DNA of 64,000 nt from Mesorhizobium sp. WSM3862 (GCF_002294985.1 NZ_NSGE01000011.1:62001-126000); one strand, 5' to 3'; positions 37,381 to 46,358 are shown, numbered from the stretch's first letter. Numbers and translations: made by a program. The notes: generated by a model from the letters alone, not told the origin.

Positions 37381-37835
37381 TCCGGTCGCTCCCCGGGCTT
37401 CGTCCCCTGCCGAAGCTGCAAAAGCCTGGCTCGAGCCTGCGCCCCATAGGCGGCAAGTCGGCCCGGCTCCCAGATCTGGAAGAAATTGCCGCGGCCGACA
37501 AAGGCCACCTCGTTCGAGATGCCCGTGTGCTCGCGGATGAAATCGGTCATCGTGATGCGGCCGTCCTGGTCGAGTTTCAGGAACGTCCCGTCGCCATGGC
37601 AGAAGAAGGACATATCGTCCGCCGTCTGCAGGAAGGGATCTTCCAGCGCGATCCGCTGCTCGTACCGGTCGAGCAGATCGAGCCCGCCGACGTCCATCGC
37701 CGGAAGGTCGAGGCAGCGTAGCGCATAGAGTTCCGCATAGCCACGTTTCTGCACGACCGAACGGAAATGCGCCGGAACGGATACCCGCCCCTTCGCATCG
37801 ATCCTGTTCACTGCGTTTGACAGAAATCGGTCCAC
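37377..37835 (-). CDS. mraZ: Transcriptional regulator MraZ
   Basis: A 152-residue DNA-binding protein with two AbrB-like MraZ domains (N-terminal NAVNRIDAKGRVSVPAHFR, C-terminal DGRITMTDFIREH). In other bacteria MraZ forms a ring and binds short direct repeats upstream of its own operon to control dcw transcription. GTG is the start codon, preceded by AAGG. It is the first gene of the cluster, and TGGG-type repeats lie about 180-215 nt upstream. Confidence 0.94.
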   Translation of the reverse strand: MDRFLSNAVNRIDAKGRVSVPAHFRSVVQKRGYAELYALRCLDLPAMDVGGLDLLDRYEQRIALEDPFLQTADDMSFFCHGDGTFLKLDQDGRITMTDFIREHTGISNEVAFVGRGNFFQIWEPGRLAAYGAQARARLLQLRQGTKPGERPE

Positions 37836-38232
37836 TACGCCTTACAGCCGCTGTCGCCGCCGCACCCCTGCCCATGTTTTTCTCCGCGCCGCCGCCGCGC
37901 ATCGCCTCGCGACAAATCGCTTCATTCACCAAGGCGAAAACCGGCAAACGCGCAGCCGCCGCGACTGCCCGATTGGCGTACGCTTCACCCTGACGCGGAA
38001 CGAAAGCTTGATGAGAATGGGATATCATGGGGTAATATGGGCGTCAACGGGAAGAGGCATCACAAACACGCATGCCACAACCTGAAAGCGCAGGCTCGCG
38101 GCACGTCTCGTCTTTATCGACCATTAAGCCTAACGAAGCGTTTAGAAGGCTCTGGCCCAAAAGGACGCGGCTTGCCGCGAAGGGCCGGCACGCCTAGCGT
38201 TCGGACGTCAGTTCAGTGAAGGAATGCGCCCA
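37836..38232. other. Divergent intergenic region between mraZ and the cystathionine lyase-family gene
   Basis: This 397-nt region holds the putative mraZ promoter and repeats at 38018-38051. The mraZ leader (about 177 nt if that promoter is right) contains no convincing small gene. To the right, toward the lyase gene, only its AAGGA ribosome site just before 38233 is clear. Confidence 0.5.
38018..38051 (-). promoter_or_regulatory. Putative mraZ promoter overlapped by MraZ-box-like repeats
   Basis: On the plus strand TGGG occurs at 38018, 38028 and 38038, followed by CGGG at 38048: four copies on an exact 10-bp period. On the minus strand the same bases hold TTGACG (38047-38042) and, after a 17-nt spacer, TATCCC (38024-38019). 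That is a plausible -35/-10 pair reading toward mraZ. MraZ of E. coli binds TGGGN repeats with 5-nt spacers. Here the repeats face away from mraZ, which differs from what I recall of E. coli, so assignment is an inference. Confidence 0.55.
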
Positions 38233-39348
38233 ATGTCCGAAACCGCGAAGTCACGCGCCGCGACACTTGCCCATCTGCGCAGCGGCGATTTCGCCAAGGG
38301 CGATCCCATCCCTTTGCCACTGACCATGGCCTCGATCTTTCATTCGCCGGGGGACGCGACGGGCTTCGATCAATACGGCCGCTTCAGCAATCCGACATGG
38401 CACGCGGTCGAGCATGCGCTTGGTCATCTCGAAGATGCGCAGTGCATCGCCTTTCCGTCGGGCATGGCGGCGATTTCGGCAACGTTCTTTGCGCTGGTCA
38501 AATCTGGCGACCGCATCCTCTTGCCCTCGGACGGCTACCACACGACGCGAGCCCTGGCGGAGCGTTTCCTGAAACCGCTCGGCATCGCCTATGACGTGAG
38601 GCCGACATCGAGCATGCTCGACGGCGGCTTCGCCGGCTACCGGCTGGTCTTCGTCGAAACCCCCTCGAACCCAAGGCTGGATATCTGCGACATCGCCGCC
38701 GTCGCCAAGACCGCCCACGAACAAGGTGCGCTCCTCATCGTCGACAACACGACGATGACGCCCTTCGGCCAGCGCCCGCTCGACCTTGGCGCCGACATCG
38801 TGGTCTCGGCCGACACCAAGGCGATCAACGGTCACTCGGATGTGCTGTTCGGCCATGTCGCCAGCCGCGATCCGGATATTATCGCCAAGGTCAGGGACTG
38901 GCGAGAAACCGCCGGCGGCATTCCCGGGCCGTTCGAGGCCTGGCTCGTGCATCGCGGCCTTGAAACACTTGAGGTGCGGTACGATCGCATGTGCTCCTCG
39001 GCGGAAACGATCGCCCGCCGGCTCAAGGGGCATCGCGCCGTGAGCGGCTTGCGCTTTCCAGGCCTTGAGGGCGACCCCTCGCACAATCTGGCGCGTGCCC
39101 AGATGGAGCGCTTCGGCTTTCTCATCTCGTTCGAACTGGCTTCGGAAGAGAAGGCCGAGGATTTCATCAACAACTGCGCGCTGATTGAATCGGCGACCTC
39201 GTTTGGTGGCGTCCATACATCGGCCGAGCGGCGATCGAAGCGCGGCGATGCCGTGCCGCCCGGCTTCGTGCGGCTGGCCGTCGGCTGCGAGCCGGTGGAA
39301 GAGCTCTGGCAGGCGATCGAGGCGTCTTTGGACCGGCTTGGCGGCTGA
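38233..39348 (+). CDS. Cystathionine gamma-lyase family PLP enzyme
   Basis: A 371-residue fold-type I PLP enzyme of the Cys/Met metabolism family. The start at 38233 (MSETAKS) is nine bases after AAGGA; the ATG at 38224 is too close to it. FPSGMAAISATF is the cofactor phosphate segment, VETPSNP and DNTTMTPFGQRPL are family motifs, and the PLP lysine lies in SADTKAINGHSD near residue 200. It could act on cystathionine, homoserine esters or another sulfur amino acid; the shorter length and GLETLEVRYDRM segment are compatible with several. It is divergent from mraZ. Confidence 0.85.
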   Translation: MSETAKSRAATLAHLRSGDFAKGDPIPLPLTMASIFHSPGDATGFDQYGRFSNPTWHAVEHALGHLEDAQCIAFPSGMAAISATFFALVKSGDRILLPSDGYHTTRALAERFLKPLGIAYDVRPTSSMLDGGFAGYRLVFVETPSNPRLDICDIAAVAKTAHEQGALLIVDNTTMTPFGQRPLDLGADIVVSADTKAINGHSDVLFGHVASRDPDIIAKVRDWRETAGGIPGPFEAWLVHRGLETLEVRYDRMCSSAETIARRLKGHRAVSGLRFPGLEGDPSHNLARAQMERFGFLISFELASEEKAEDFINNCALIESATSFGGVHTSAERRSKRGDAVPPGFVRLAVGCEPVEELWQAIEASLDRLGG

Positions 39349-39374
39349 GCGGCTCGGAGCGCTGTGGAGGAAAA

Positions 39375-39775
39375 TGCCAGCTGGCCTGTAAGCCGGGTTC
39401 TGTATGGCCCCCACGCCTTGCGGCGCGGGAACGTGGCGGCCATTCATCTTGGGCGCATGTCGCCATGCGCCTCACGCAACCTACCCGGGCGGTGGGCCGG
39501 AAACAGCCCTCGAAGGTTTCCCTTCGCACCGCCCCTATTCGGTCTTGCTCCCGGTGGGGTTTGCCGTGCCGCTTCTGTTGCCAGTCGCGCGGTGGGCTCT
39601 TACCCCACCCTTTCACCCTTGCCGCGGCAAATGCCGCGGCGGTTTGCTTTCTGTGGCACTTTCCCTGGGGTCTCCCCCGCCGGCCGTTAGCCGGCACCGT
39701 GTCTCCATGGAGCCCGGACTTTCCTCACCCGCAGCCTTTCGGCTCTTGCGGGCGCGGCCGCCCGGCCAGCTGGCA
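39375..39775 (-). ncRNA. rnpB: RNase P RNA (rnpB)
   Basis: The catalytic RNA of ribonuclease P, about 400 nt, type A. On the minus strand the 5' universal segment GAGGAAAGTCCGGGCTCC (39726-39709) and the 3' segment ACAGAACCCGGCTTACAGGCC are present, forming P4 and nearby elements. The ends form a perfect P1 helix: 39764-39774 pairs with 39376-39386 (11 bp, extendable by one A-U). A T-run follows the 3' arm and can serve as terminator. GC-rich internal helices are evident. It has its own promoter. Confidence 0.96.
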
Positions 39776-39781
39776 AGGGCG

Positions 39782-39810
39782 TATAAAGGGATTCGCGCCT
39801 GAAAACGCAA
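39782..39810 (-). promoter_or_regulatory. Putative rnpB promoter
   Basis: On the minus strand, TTGCGT (39810-39805), a 17-nt spacer and TTTATA (39787-39782) precede the expected 5' end of the RNase P RNA (near 39775) by about 7 nt. The fit to the RNA end supports the call; the overlapping TATACG (39785-39780) is an alternative -10. Confidence 0.5.
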
Positions 39811-39831
39811 CAAAAAAGGCAACTGTCCCGC

Positions 39832-40542
39832 TTAGACAGGCGAACCGAGCGCTGCCATCTGCACCTTCACCTTGCTGCAATAGGCGGCCGAAATCGGATT
39901 CATCCGCGTCGCCCCATGTCCGGCATTGTATTTGAGGATGGTACCGCAGGTGGTGCCGCCACCTAGCCCCTGCGCCATGGCGAGGTACTTCATGCCGTAT
40001 TTGATGTTGGTGTCGGGATCGAACAGTCCCTTGACCGAACCGGTATAGCCCATCATCCGGGCCGTCGCCGGCTTGATCTGCATCAGGCCGATCTCGCCGG
40101 CGCCGCCGACCATGTTGGGCCGGAAGTTGCTCTCGATCGTGATGACGGCCTTGGCCAGCGACACCGGCACGCCGTAGCTTGCCGCATAGCGGGCGATGAT
40201 CGCCGAATATTGGCCGTCGCCAGTTGCCGAAGAAGACAAGGCGGGCTTTTCAGGACGGATGGAAGCTGTCGCGGTCAGGTCGATGGTTTGCCTGCTGCGC
40301 TTTGCGTAGCGTTTGACTCTTGATTTCGCGGACCGCGCTGCGGCGGCTTTCTGCACCTTCGCCGGGGTAGCTCTCTTGGCCGTCGAAGTCTTGGCGCTTG
40401 GCGCAGCCTTGGGCTTTGAAGGGGTCGCAGCAAGCCCGTTGTCCGCCGCCCGGAGGCTCAGGGGGGCGCTGTTCGCTGGGCTGAAGGCAAAAGTCATCAC
40501 TCCGGCAGCAACGGCTGCCGCTACAACGGTCAATCTTTGCAT
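39832..40542 (-). CDS. Lytic transglycosylase (SLT domain)
   Basis: A 236-residue exported murein lytic transglycosylase. The start at 40542 (MQRLTVV) has AGGA five bases upstream and yields a signal peptide ending near NSA. Residues 35-105 form an Ala/Lys/Ser-rich, very basic linker. The C-terminal SLT fold has the catalytic Glu in VITIESNFRP near residue 147, then GAGEIGLMQIKPATARMMG and LKYNAGHG. It cleaves MurNAc-GlcNAc bonds in the periplasm, leaving 1,6-anhydroMurNAc ends. It lies just upstream of rnpB in the same direction. Confidence 0.9.
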   Translation of the reverse strand: MQRLTVVAAAVAAGVMTFAFSPANSAPLSLRAADNGLAATPSKPKAAPSAKTSTAKRATPAKVQKAAAARSAKSRVKRYAKRSRQTIDLTATASIRPEKPALSSSATGDGQYSAIIARYAASYGVPVSLAKAVITIESNFRPNMVGGAGEIGLMQIKPATARMMGYTGSVKGLFDPDTNIKYGMKYLAMAQGLGGGTTCGTILKYNAGHGATRMNPISAAYCSKVKVQMAALGSPV

Positions 40543-40727
40543 GTATTCCTGTTCTGTTAGAACCGCGCGAAGAATTTCACGCGGCGAGGCCAATCCAACA
40601 CCGGAGCATCTTGGAGGGATAGATGCCCGACAACTTGCGGGAGATGCGTTTGGAGACCGAATTGGCGCCAATAAAGGCGAGGCAATTCACTTTGTATGAC
40701 AAATTGTAATTTAGACAGCTTGGCCGG

Positions 40728-41495
40728 CTATTTGGAAGAGGCTGCCTTTACCGCAGCCAGCAGCCTTTGGAGCGTGCTGATCGTCGAACCGTCCGCCACG
40801 CCGTCGACGAGCCGCCGTCGAAAATGCCGCTGAAACGCCGCCACCACGATTTCCGTCTGGCGGTCGAAGACACCCGATATCTCGGCCCTGTAGCCGTAAA
40901 GCGCCAGCATCGATTGCAGGGCTTCCACGTCAGCACCTGCGTCGCCCGCCTTCAGCGCCGCGCCCGTCCTGATCGGCGTCGCGGGAACCAGATGACCGAC
41001 GCCGGCGGCAAAGAGCGCCTTCCAGGGAAACTTCTCGCCCGGGTCGACCTTGCGTCCCGGCGCCACATCGGAATGCGCAAGCACCCTTTGCGGTGGAATG
41101 GAATGCCGATCAGCGATCCCCGCGCATAAATCGATCACGGCCTTGATCTGCCGCTTCGGGAAGGTTTTGTAGCCCAGCGAATGCCCCGGGTTGACGATCT
41201 CGATGCCGACAGAGCAGGAGTTGATGTCGGTGCACCCGAACCATGAACTCTTGCCGGCATGCCAGGCGCGGTCGCTTTCGCGCACCATTTGCACGATGCG
41301 GCCGTCCTCATGCACAAGATAGTGCGAGGATACCTCGCTTGCCGGATCGCACAGCCAGGCCTCGGCCCCGGGCCCCGTCGGCATGCCGGTATAGTGCAGC
41401 ACGATCATGTCGGGCCTGAGCGTCTCGCGTCGCGGACCGAAATTCGGCGATAGCCTGACCTCGGCACCCGGCTGGTCGGGCAAGAAACCGCTCAT
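40728..41495 (-). CDS. N-acetylmuramoyl-L-alanine amidase with peptidoglycan-binding domain
   Basis: A 255-residue amidase_2 (AmiD/AmpD-type) zinc enzyme cutting the MurNAc-L-Ala bond. Zinc and catalytic positions are visible in VLHYTGMPTG, SHYLVHEDGRIVQMV, GIEIVNPGH and HSDVAPGRKVDPG. A C-terminal peptidoglycan-binding helical repeat covers about residues 180-250. No signal peptide is seen, suggesting cytosolic muropeptide recycling (AmpD-like). The start overlaps the stop of the DjlA-like gene (ATGA), so the two form an operon. Confidence 0.9.
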   Translation of the reverse strand: MSGFLPDQPGAEVRLSPNFGPRRETLRPDMIVLHYTGMPTGPGAEAWLCDPASEVSSHYLVHEDGRIVQMVRESDRAWHAGKSSWFGCTDINSCSVGIEIVNPGHSLGYKTFPKRQIKAVIDLCAGIADRHSIPPQRVLAHSDVAPGRKVDPGEKFPWKALFAAGVGHLVPATPIRTGAALKAGDAGADVEALQSMLALYGYRAEISGVFDRQTEIVVAAFQRHFRRRLVDGVADGSTISTLQRLLAAVKAASSK

Positions 41496-42211
41496 ACGTG
41501 CCTGAGGCCCCGTTCGATCATCTCATAGGCGGCATTGATCGCTGCGACCCTTGTCGTGGCGATCTTGATGAATTCCTGCGGCAGGCCGCGCGCGATCAGC
41601 CGGTCGGGATGGTTGTCGGAGATCAGCTTGCGATAACGCTTCCTGACCTCCTCGAATGGCTTCCCGCGTTCGACGCCGAGAACCACATAGGGATCGGCGG
41701 CGCCGAGATTGACGTGGCGCGCCAGGATCGCCTGGTAATGCGCCTCATCGATCTGAAAAATCTCGGCGATGCGATGCAGGAATTGCCCTTCCCTCTCGTG
41801 AACCAGGCCATCCGCCTTGGCGATGTGGAACAGCCCGTCGAGTATGTCTTCCAGCATCTTGCAATTCGCATGACCGGAACCGCAAAGCTGCGACATGCGC
41901 TGGGCGTAGATCTCAAATCCGGCAACATCGCGCTTGGCGAGGTCATAGAGGCGCGCCACATTGCGCGTTTCGCTCGGCGGCACCTCAAAGATTTCCTGGA
42001 AGGCGCGCACCTCGTCCTGGGTGACGATGCCGTCGGCCTTCGCCATCTTGGCCGAAAGCGCGATCATCGCCACCGAGAAGGCCACGCGCCGGCGTAGATC
42101 CGGGTCGCCCGAGTACATGGTCCGCACGGCCTCGACGACATCGCCGACGCCCGAGGACGCCGACGACGAAACACGAGCGATGAAGTCGCCGAGGCGGTCC
42201 CAAATCGACAT
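41492..42211 (-). CDS. DjlA-like protein with TerB and J domains
   Basis: A 239-residue protein with a TerB-like helical domain (about 25-160; ALSAKMAKADGIVTQDEV and HIAKADGLVHERE halves) and a C-terminal J domain (about 172-239; DPYVVLGVERGKPFEEVRKRYRKL, then the essential HPD in DNHPDRL). J domains stimulate DnaK ATPase. It lacks the N-terminal membrane helix of E. coli DjlA. It is co-transcribed with the amidase, a link to cell wall recycling that I infer only from position. Confidence 0.88.
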   Translation of the reverse strand: MSIWDRLGDFIARVSSSASSGVGDVVEAVRTMYSGDPDLRRRVAFSVAMIALSAKMAKADGIVTQDEVRAFQEIFEVPPSETRNVARLYDLAKRDVAGFEIYAQRMSQLCGSGHANCKMLEDILDGLFHIAKADGLVHEREGQFLHRIAEIFQIDEAHYQAILARHVNLGAADPYVVLGVERGKPFEEVRKRYRKLISDNHPDRLIARGLPQEFIKIATTRVAAINAAYEMIERGLRHV

Positions 42212-42292
42212 GCGGCTTCTTAGTGCGAACCGGGCACCGCTATCAAGCCGGGACGATGCCGCAGGTCGAACGACTTTGAGGACAGTCCCGCC

Positions 42293-42325
42293 AAAAGGAA
42301 GGCCGGCACAGGGGCCGGCCTTCCT
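42293..42325 (-). terminator. Rho-independent terminator of the small lipoprotein gene
   Basis: AGGAAGGCCGGC (42296-42307) pairs perfectly with GCCGGCCTTCCT (42314-42325) around ACAGGG. On the minus strand the stem is followed by TTTT, 20 nt after the lipoprotein stop codon. The symmetric stem could also act weakly on the plus strand, where only GATTT follows. Confidence 0.8.
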
Positions 42326-42344
42326 GATTTCAGTGGATGAACTT

Positions 42345-42545
42345 CTACTGCGCGGGCGCAGCAGGAGGTGTTGCCGGAGCCGGTTCAGCAGGCTTCGAAG
42401 GGTCAGGGGTGGCCGGCTTCATTGGCTGTTCGTTGGCCGGCGGGTTGGTGCTCTGCGTGGTGGTGTTGTCGGTGCTGCTGTCGCTGCAAGCCGCGACCCC
42501 CAGCAGGGCGAGCGCCGAAACAGACGCCAGAATAAGCTTCTTCAT
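42345..42545 (-). CDS. Small proline-rich lipoprotein
   Basis: A 66-residue predicted lipoprotein of unknown function. The signal MKKLILASVSALALLGVAAC ends in lipobox GVAAC with lipid Cys20. The mature 46 residues are Ser/Thr-rich first, then a Pro/Ala/Lys run (SKPAEPAPATPPAAPAQ), low-complexity and probably extended. AAGGAGA precedes the ATG, and a strong terminator follows, so it is a stand-alone transcript. Such tails can reach through peptidoglycan, but no role is known. Confidence 0.8.
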   Translation of the reverse strand: MKKLILASVSALALLGVAACSDSSTDNTTTQSTNPPANEQPMKPATPDPSKPAEPAPATPPAAPAQ

Positions 42546-42718
42546 GGTATCTCTCCTTCAGAAAACGCTCACGTTTCGGTGAACGTCGCAGAGGAAATGC
42601 AGAAATCGGACCCGGGTTTCGTAACGTTGCGTTTCCATGTGTAACACCAAGCGCATGGTTGCCGGGGCCAAAACGGCGAACTAACAGAACGGGTTGTCGC
42701 AGATAACGGATAAGCAGC

Positions 42719-45700
42719 ATGCAGGACGCCGCAGCCAACAAATGGGATTTCTGGATCGACCGGGGCGGGACCTTCACCGATATCATCGGCCGCGATCCGC
42801 AAGGCCGACTGCATCCCCGGAAGCTTTTGTCGGAGAACCCTGAGGCCTATGCCGATGCCGCCATCCAGGGCATCCGCGAACTGCTTGGACTGAAAACCGG
42901 CGCCGCCATCCCCGCGGAGCGGATCGGCGACATAAAAATGGGTACCACTGTCGCTACCAACGCGCTGCTGGAGCGCAAGGGCGACCGCGTGCTGCTGCTC
43001 ATCACCAGGGGTTTTCGCGACGCGCTGCGCATCGCCTATCAGGCGCGGCCGGATATTTTCGCCAAGGAGATCATCCTGCCCGAACAGCTCTATGAGCGGG
43101 TGGTAGAGATCGACGAGCGCGTGCGCGCGGACGGGTCCGTCGAGCGCCTGCTCGACATCGCCGCCTGCCGCCCGGCGATCGAGCAGGCCAAGGCCGACGG
43201 CATCGACGCGGTCGCCATCGTCTTCATGCACGCCTGGAAATATCCCGACCATGAAAAAGCAGTCGCGAAAGTCTGCCGCAAGATCGGCTTCAGCCAGATA
43301 TCGGTCAGCCACGAGGTCTCGCCGCTGATCAAGCTGGTCGGTCGTGGCGACACCACGGTGGTCGACGCCTATCTGTCGCCGATCCTGTCACGCTACGTGC
43401 AAAGGGTGGCGGGAGAATTGGGCGCCGGCCCGCGGCTGATGTTCATGATGTCATCGGGCGGGTTGACCGCCGCCGACATGTTCCAGGGCAAGGATGCGCT
43501 GCTTTCCGGCCCGGCCGGCGGCGTCGTCGGCATGGTCGAGACGGCGAAGCTCGCCGGCTTCGACAAGGTCGTCGGCTTTGACATGGGCGGCACCTCGACC
43601 GACGTCGCCCATTATGACGGCGAATACGAGCGCGCCTTCGACACTGAAGTTGCCGGCGTGCGCATCCGCGCGCCGATGATGCGTATTCATACCGTCGCGG
43701 CCGGCGGTGGCTCGATCCTGCATTACGAGGCCGGTCGCTTCCGCGTCGGCCCGGACTCCGCCGGAGCCAATCCCGGCCCGGCCGCTTACCGACGCGGCGG
43801 CCCGCTCGCCGTCACCGACGCCAATGTCATGCTCGGCAAGCTGCAGCCCGATGTCTTCCCGGCGATCTTCGGCCCCGGTCAAGACCAGCCGCTCGACGTC
43901 GCCACCGTGCGCGAAAAATTCGCCGCTTTAGCCGCCGAGATCGGCGATGGACGCTCGCCCGAAGCGGTGGCCGAGGGTTTCGTCACCATCGCCGTCGAGA
44001 ACATGGCCAACGCCATCAAGAAGATTTCGGTGCAGCGCGGTTACGATGTCACCGAATATCTCCTGAACTGTTTCGGTGGCGCCGGCGGCCAGCATGCCTG
44101 CCTCGTCGCCGATGCGCTCGGCATGGAAGCGGTGCTTATCCACCCCTTCTCCGGCTTGCTTTCGGCTTACGGCATCGGGCTGTCGACGGTTTTCGCCTCG
44201 CGCCAGCAGGCGTTGCTGAAGCCGCTCGCCGAAGAGTCCCGCTCCTCGATCGAGGACCTGATTGCGACCTTGCACCAGGGCGTCATCGCCGAGCTTGCAG
44301 TGCAAGGCATTGCGCAAGACGCCATCGCCTCAAAGCCGGTCCTGCAGATCCGTTATGACGGCACCGACACGGCTTTGCCGGTCAACTTCGAGCACGGCTC
44401 GATTTTTCGCGCCAGGAGCGATTTCGAGGCCGCCCATAAAGCGCAATTCGGCTTCGTCTACGAAGACAAGCCGATGATCGTCGAGGCAGTCGGCGTCGAA
44501 GGCAGCGATGTCGGGACCGCCGGCCGCGACGAAAGTGAATCAGGGCTCGAAGACCAGGTGGCAAGCCCCTGGCAGTCCCGGCAATTCTTCGCCGACGGCG
44601 CCTGGCGCGATGCCGGCATCTTCCGTCGCGAGGATTTGAAGCCCGGTCACAAGGTGGCCGGCCCTGCGCTCGTCATCGAGCCGAACCAGACCATCGTCGT
44701 CGAGGTGGGCTGGCAGGCCGAGATCACGGCCAGGAACCATGTGCTGCTGCGGCGTACAGAGAAAAAGGCCCGGCAGGCGGCGCTTGGCACCGAAGCCGAT
44801 CCGGTGATGCTCGAGGTCTTCAACAACCTTTTCATGTCGATCGCCGAGCAGATGGGCGTCACGCTGCAGAACACCGCCTATTCCGTCAACATCAAGGAGC
44901 GACTGGACTTTTCCTGCGCCGTGTTCGACCGCCATGGCGCGCTGGTCGCCAACGCGCCGCACATGCCGGTGCATCTGGGGTCCATGGACCGCTCCGTCGA
45001 AACCGTCATCCGCCTGAATTCGGGCGATATCCATCCCGGCGACGTTTTTGCGCTCAACGCGCCCTACAATGGCGGCACGCATCTGCCCGACATCACCGTG
45101 GTGACGCCGGTGTTCGACGACGCACGCAAGGAAATCCTCTTCTGGGCGGCCTCGCGCGGCCACCATGCCGATGTCGGCGGCACGGCGCCCGGCTCGATGA
45201 CGCCTTTGGCCACAACCGTCGACGAGGAAGGCGTGCTTTTCGACAATTTCCGCATCGTCGATCGCGGCCGCTTCCGCGAGGAGGAACTTGAGGCGCTCCT
45301 CACCGACCATCCCTATCCTGCCCGCAATCCCGCCCAGAACATCGCCGACCTCAAGGCGCAGATCGCCGCCAACGAAAAGGGCGTGGCGGAGTTGCGCAAG
45401 ATGGTCGCGCATTTTTGCCTCGCTGTCGTCGAGGCCTATATGGGCCATGTTCAGGACAATGCCGCCGAGAGCGTGCGCCGCGTGCTGGAAAGGCTGCCCG
45501 ACAGTTCCGACTACGAGTATGCCACCGACACCGGCCAGGTGATCAAAGTGAAGATCACCGTCGATCGGCAAAGGCGCGACGCGACGGTCGATTTCACCGG
45601 CACCTCGAAGGTCATGAAGAACAATTTCAATGCGCCGGAGCCGGTGGCGCGAGCCGCTGTGCTCTATGTCTTCCGCGTCATGGTCGAGGACATGATCCCG

Positions 45701-46342
45701 ATGAACGCCGGATGTCTCAGGCCGATCAACATCGTCATCCCCGACGGTTGCATGCTCAAACCCTCCTACCCTGCCGCCGTCGTCGCCGGCAATGTCGAGA
45801 CCTCGCAGCATGTCACCAACGCGCTGTTCGGCGCCATGGGCGCGATGGCCAACGCGCAAGGCACAATGAACAATCTCACCTTCGGCAACCGGCAATACCA
45901 GTATTACGAGACGATCTGCTCCGGCTCGCCGGCCGGCCAAATGAATTCGGGCCGCGGCTTTGCCGGTACCTCCGGCGTCCACACGCATATGACCAATTCG
46001 CGGCTTACCGATCCCGAAGTCCTGGAGCTGCGCTTCCCGGTCGTGCTGGAAGACTTCCACATCCGGGATGGTTCCGGCGGCAAAGGCAAATGGAACGCCG
46101 GCAGCGGCACCAAACGCACGATCCGCTTCCTCGAAAAAATGGAATGCGCCATCCTCTCCTCGCACCGCAATCGCCCGCCGCAGGGTCTGAACGGCGGCGG
46201 CGACGGGGAGGCCGGCTCGACCAAGGTCAGACGCAACGACGGCTCGATCGAGGTGCTGAAGGCCTGCGACCAGACCACGCTCGACGCGGGCGAGGCCGTC
46301 ATCGTCGTCACGCCGACGCCCGGCGGATTCGGCAAGGCCTAA
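42719..46342 (+). CDS. 5-oxoprolinase / hydantoinase A-B fusion
   Basis: A 1207-residue fusion of hydantoinase A (about 1-690) and hydantoinase B (about 700-1207), the arrangement of eukaryotic-type ATP-dependent 5-oxoprolinase, which opens 5-oxoproline to glutamate. The actin-like ATP segments DRGGTFTDIIG near residue 14 and GFDMGGTSTDVAH near residue 285 are intact. The B half has VFNNLFMSIAEQMG, NAPYNGGTHLPD and RGHHADVGG metal-site segments. Separate hyuA/hyuB homologues act on hydantoins, so substrate is likely but not proven. It is a single gene, with 376 nt from the lipoprotein terminator to its start, most of that gap being the divergent lipoprotein gene. Confidence 0.9.
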   Translation: MQDAAANKWDFWIDRGGTFTDIIGRDPQGRLHPRKLLSENPEAYADAAIQGIRELLGLKTGAAIPAERIGDIKMGTTVATNALLERKGDRVLLLITRGFRDALRIAYQARPDIFAKEIILPEQLYERVVEIDERVRADGSVERLLDIAACRPAIEQAKADGIDAVAIVFMHAWKYPDHEKAVAKVCRKIGFSQISVSHEVSPLIKLVGRGDTTVVDAYLSPILSRYVQRVAGELGAGPRLMFMMSSGGLTAADMFQGKDALLSGPAGGVVGMVETAKLAGFDKVVGFDMGGTSTDVAHYDGEYERAFDTEVAGVRIRAPMMRIHTVAAGGGSILHYEAGRFRVGPDSAGANPGPAAYRRGGPLAVTDANVMLGKLQPDVFPAIFGPGQDQPLDVATVREKFAALAAEIGDGRSPEAVAEGFVTIAVENMANAIKKISVQRGYDVTEYLLNCFGGAGGQHACLVADALGMEAVLIHPFSGLLSAYGIGLSTVFASRQQALLKPLAEESRSSIEDLIATLHQGVIAELAVQGIAQDAIASKPVLQIRYDGTDTALPVNFEHGSIFRARSDFEAAHKAQFGFVYEDKPMIVEAVGVEGSDVGTAGRDESESGLEDQVASPWQSRQFFADGAWRDAGIFRREDLKPGHKVAGPALVIEPNQTIVVEVGWQAEITARNHVLLRRTEKKARQAALGTEADPVMLEVFNNLFMSIAEQMGVTLQNTAYSVNIKERLDFSCAVFDRHGALVANAPHMPVHLGSMDRSVETVIRLNSGDIHPGDVFALNAPYNGGTHLPDITVVTPVFDDARKEILFWAASRGHHADVGGTAPGSMTPLATTVDEEGVLFDNFRIVDRGRFREEELEALLTDHPYPARNPAQNIADLKAQIAANEKGVAELRKMVAHFCLAVVEAYMGHVQDNAAESVRRVLERLPDSSDYEYATDTGQVIKVKITVDRQRRDATVDFTGTSKVMKNNFNAPEPVARAAVLYVFRVMVEDMIPMNAGCLRPINIVIPDGCMLKPSYPAAVVAGNVETSQHVTNALFGAMGAMANAQGTMNNLTFGNRQYQYYETICSGSPAGQMNSGRGFAGTSGVHTHMTNSRLTDPEVLELRFPVVLEDFHIRDGSGGKGKWNAGSGTKRTIRFLEKMECAILSSHRNRPPQGLNGGGDGEAGSTKVRRNDGSIEVLKACDQTTLDAGEAVIVVTPTPGGFGKA

Positions 46343-46358
46343 GCTTAACGTCGGCAGC

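Noticed and set aside
37381..38028. N-terminal extension of rsmH through mraZ
   Set aside because: The extension is out-of-frame mraZ coding sequence; ATGA overlap at 37377-37380 gives the normal rsmH N-terminus.
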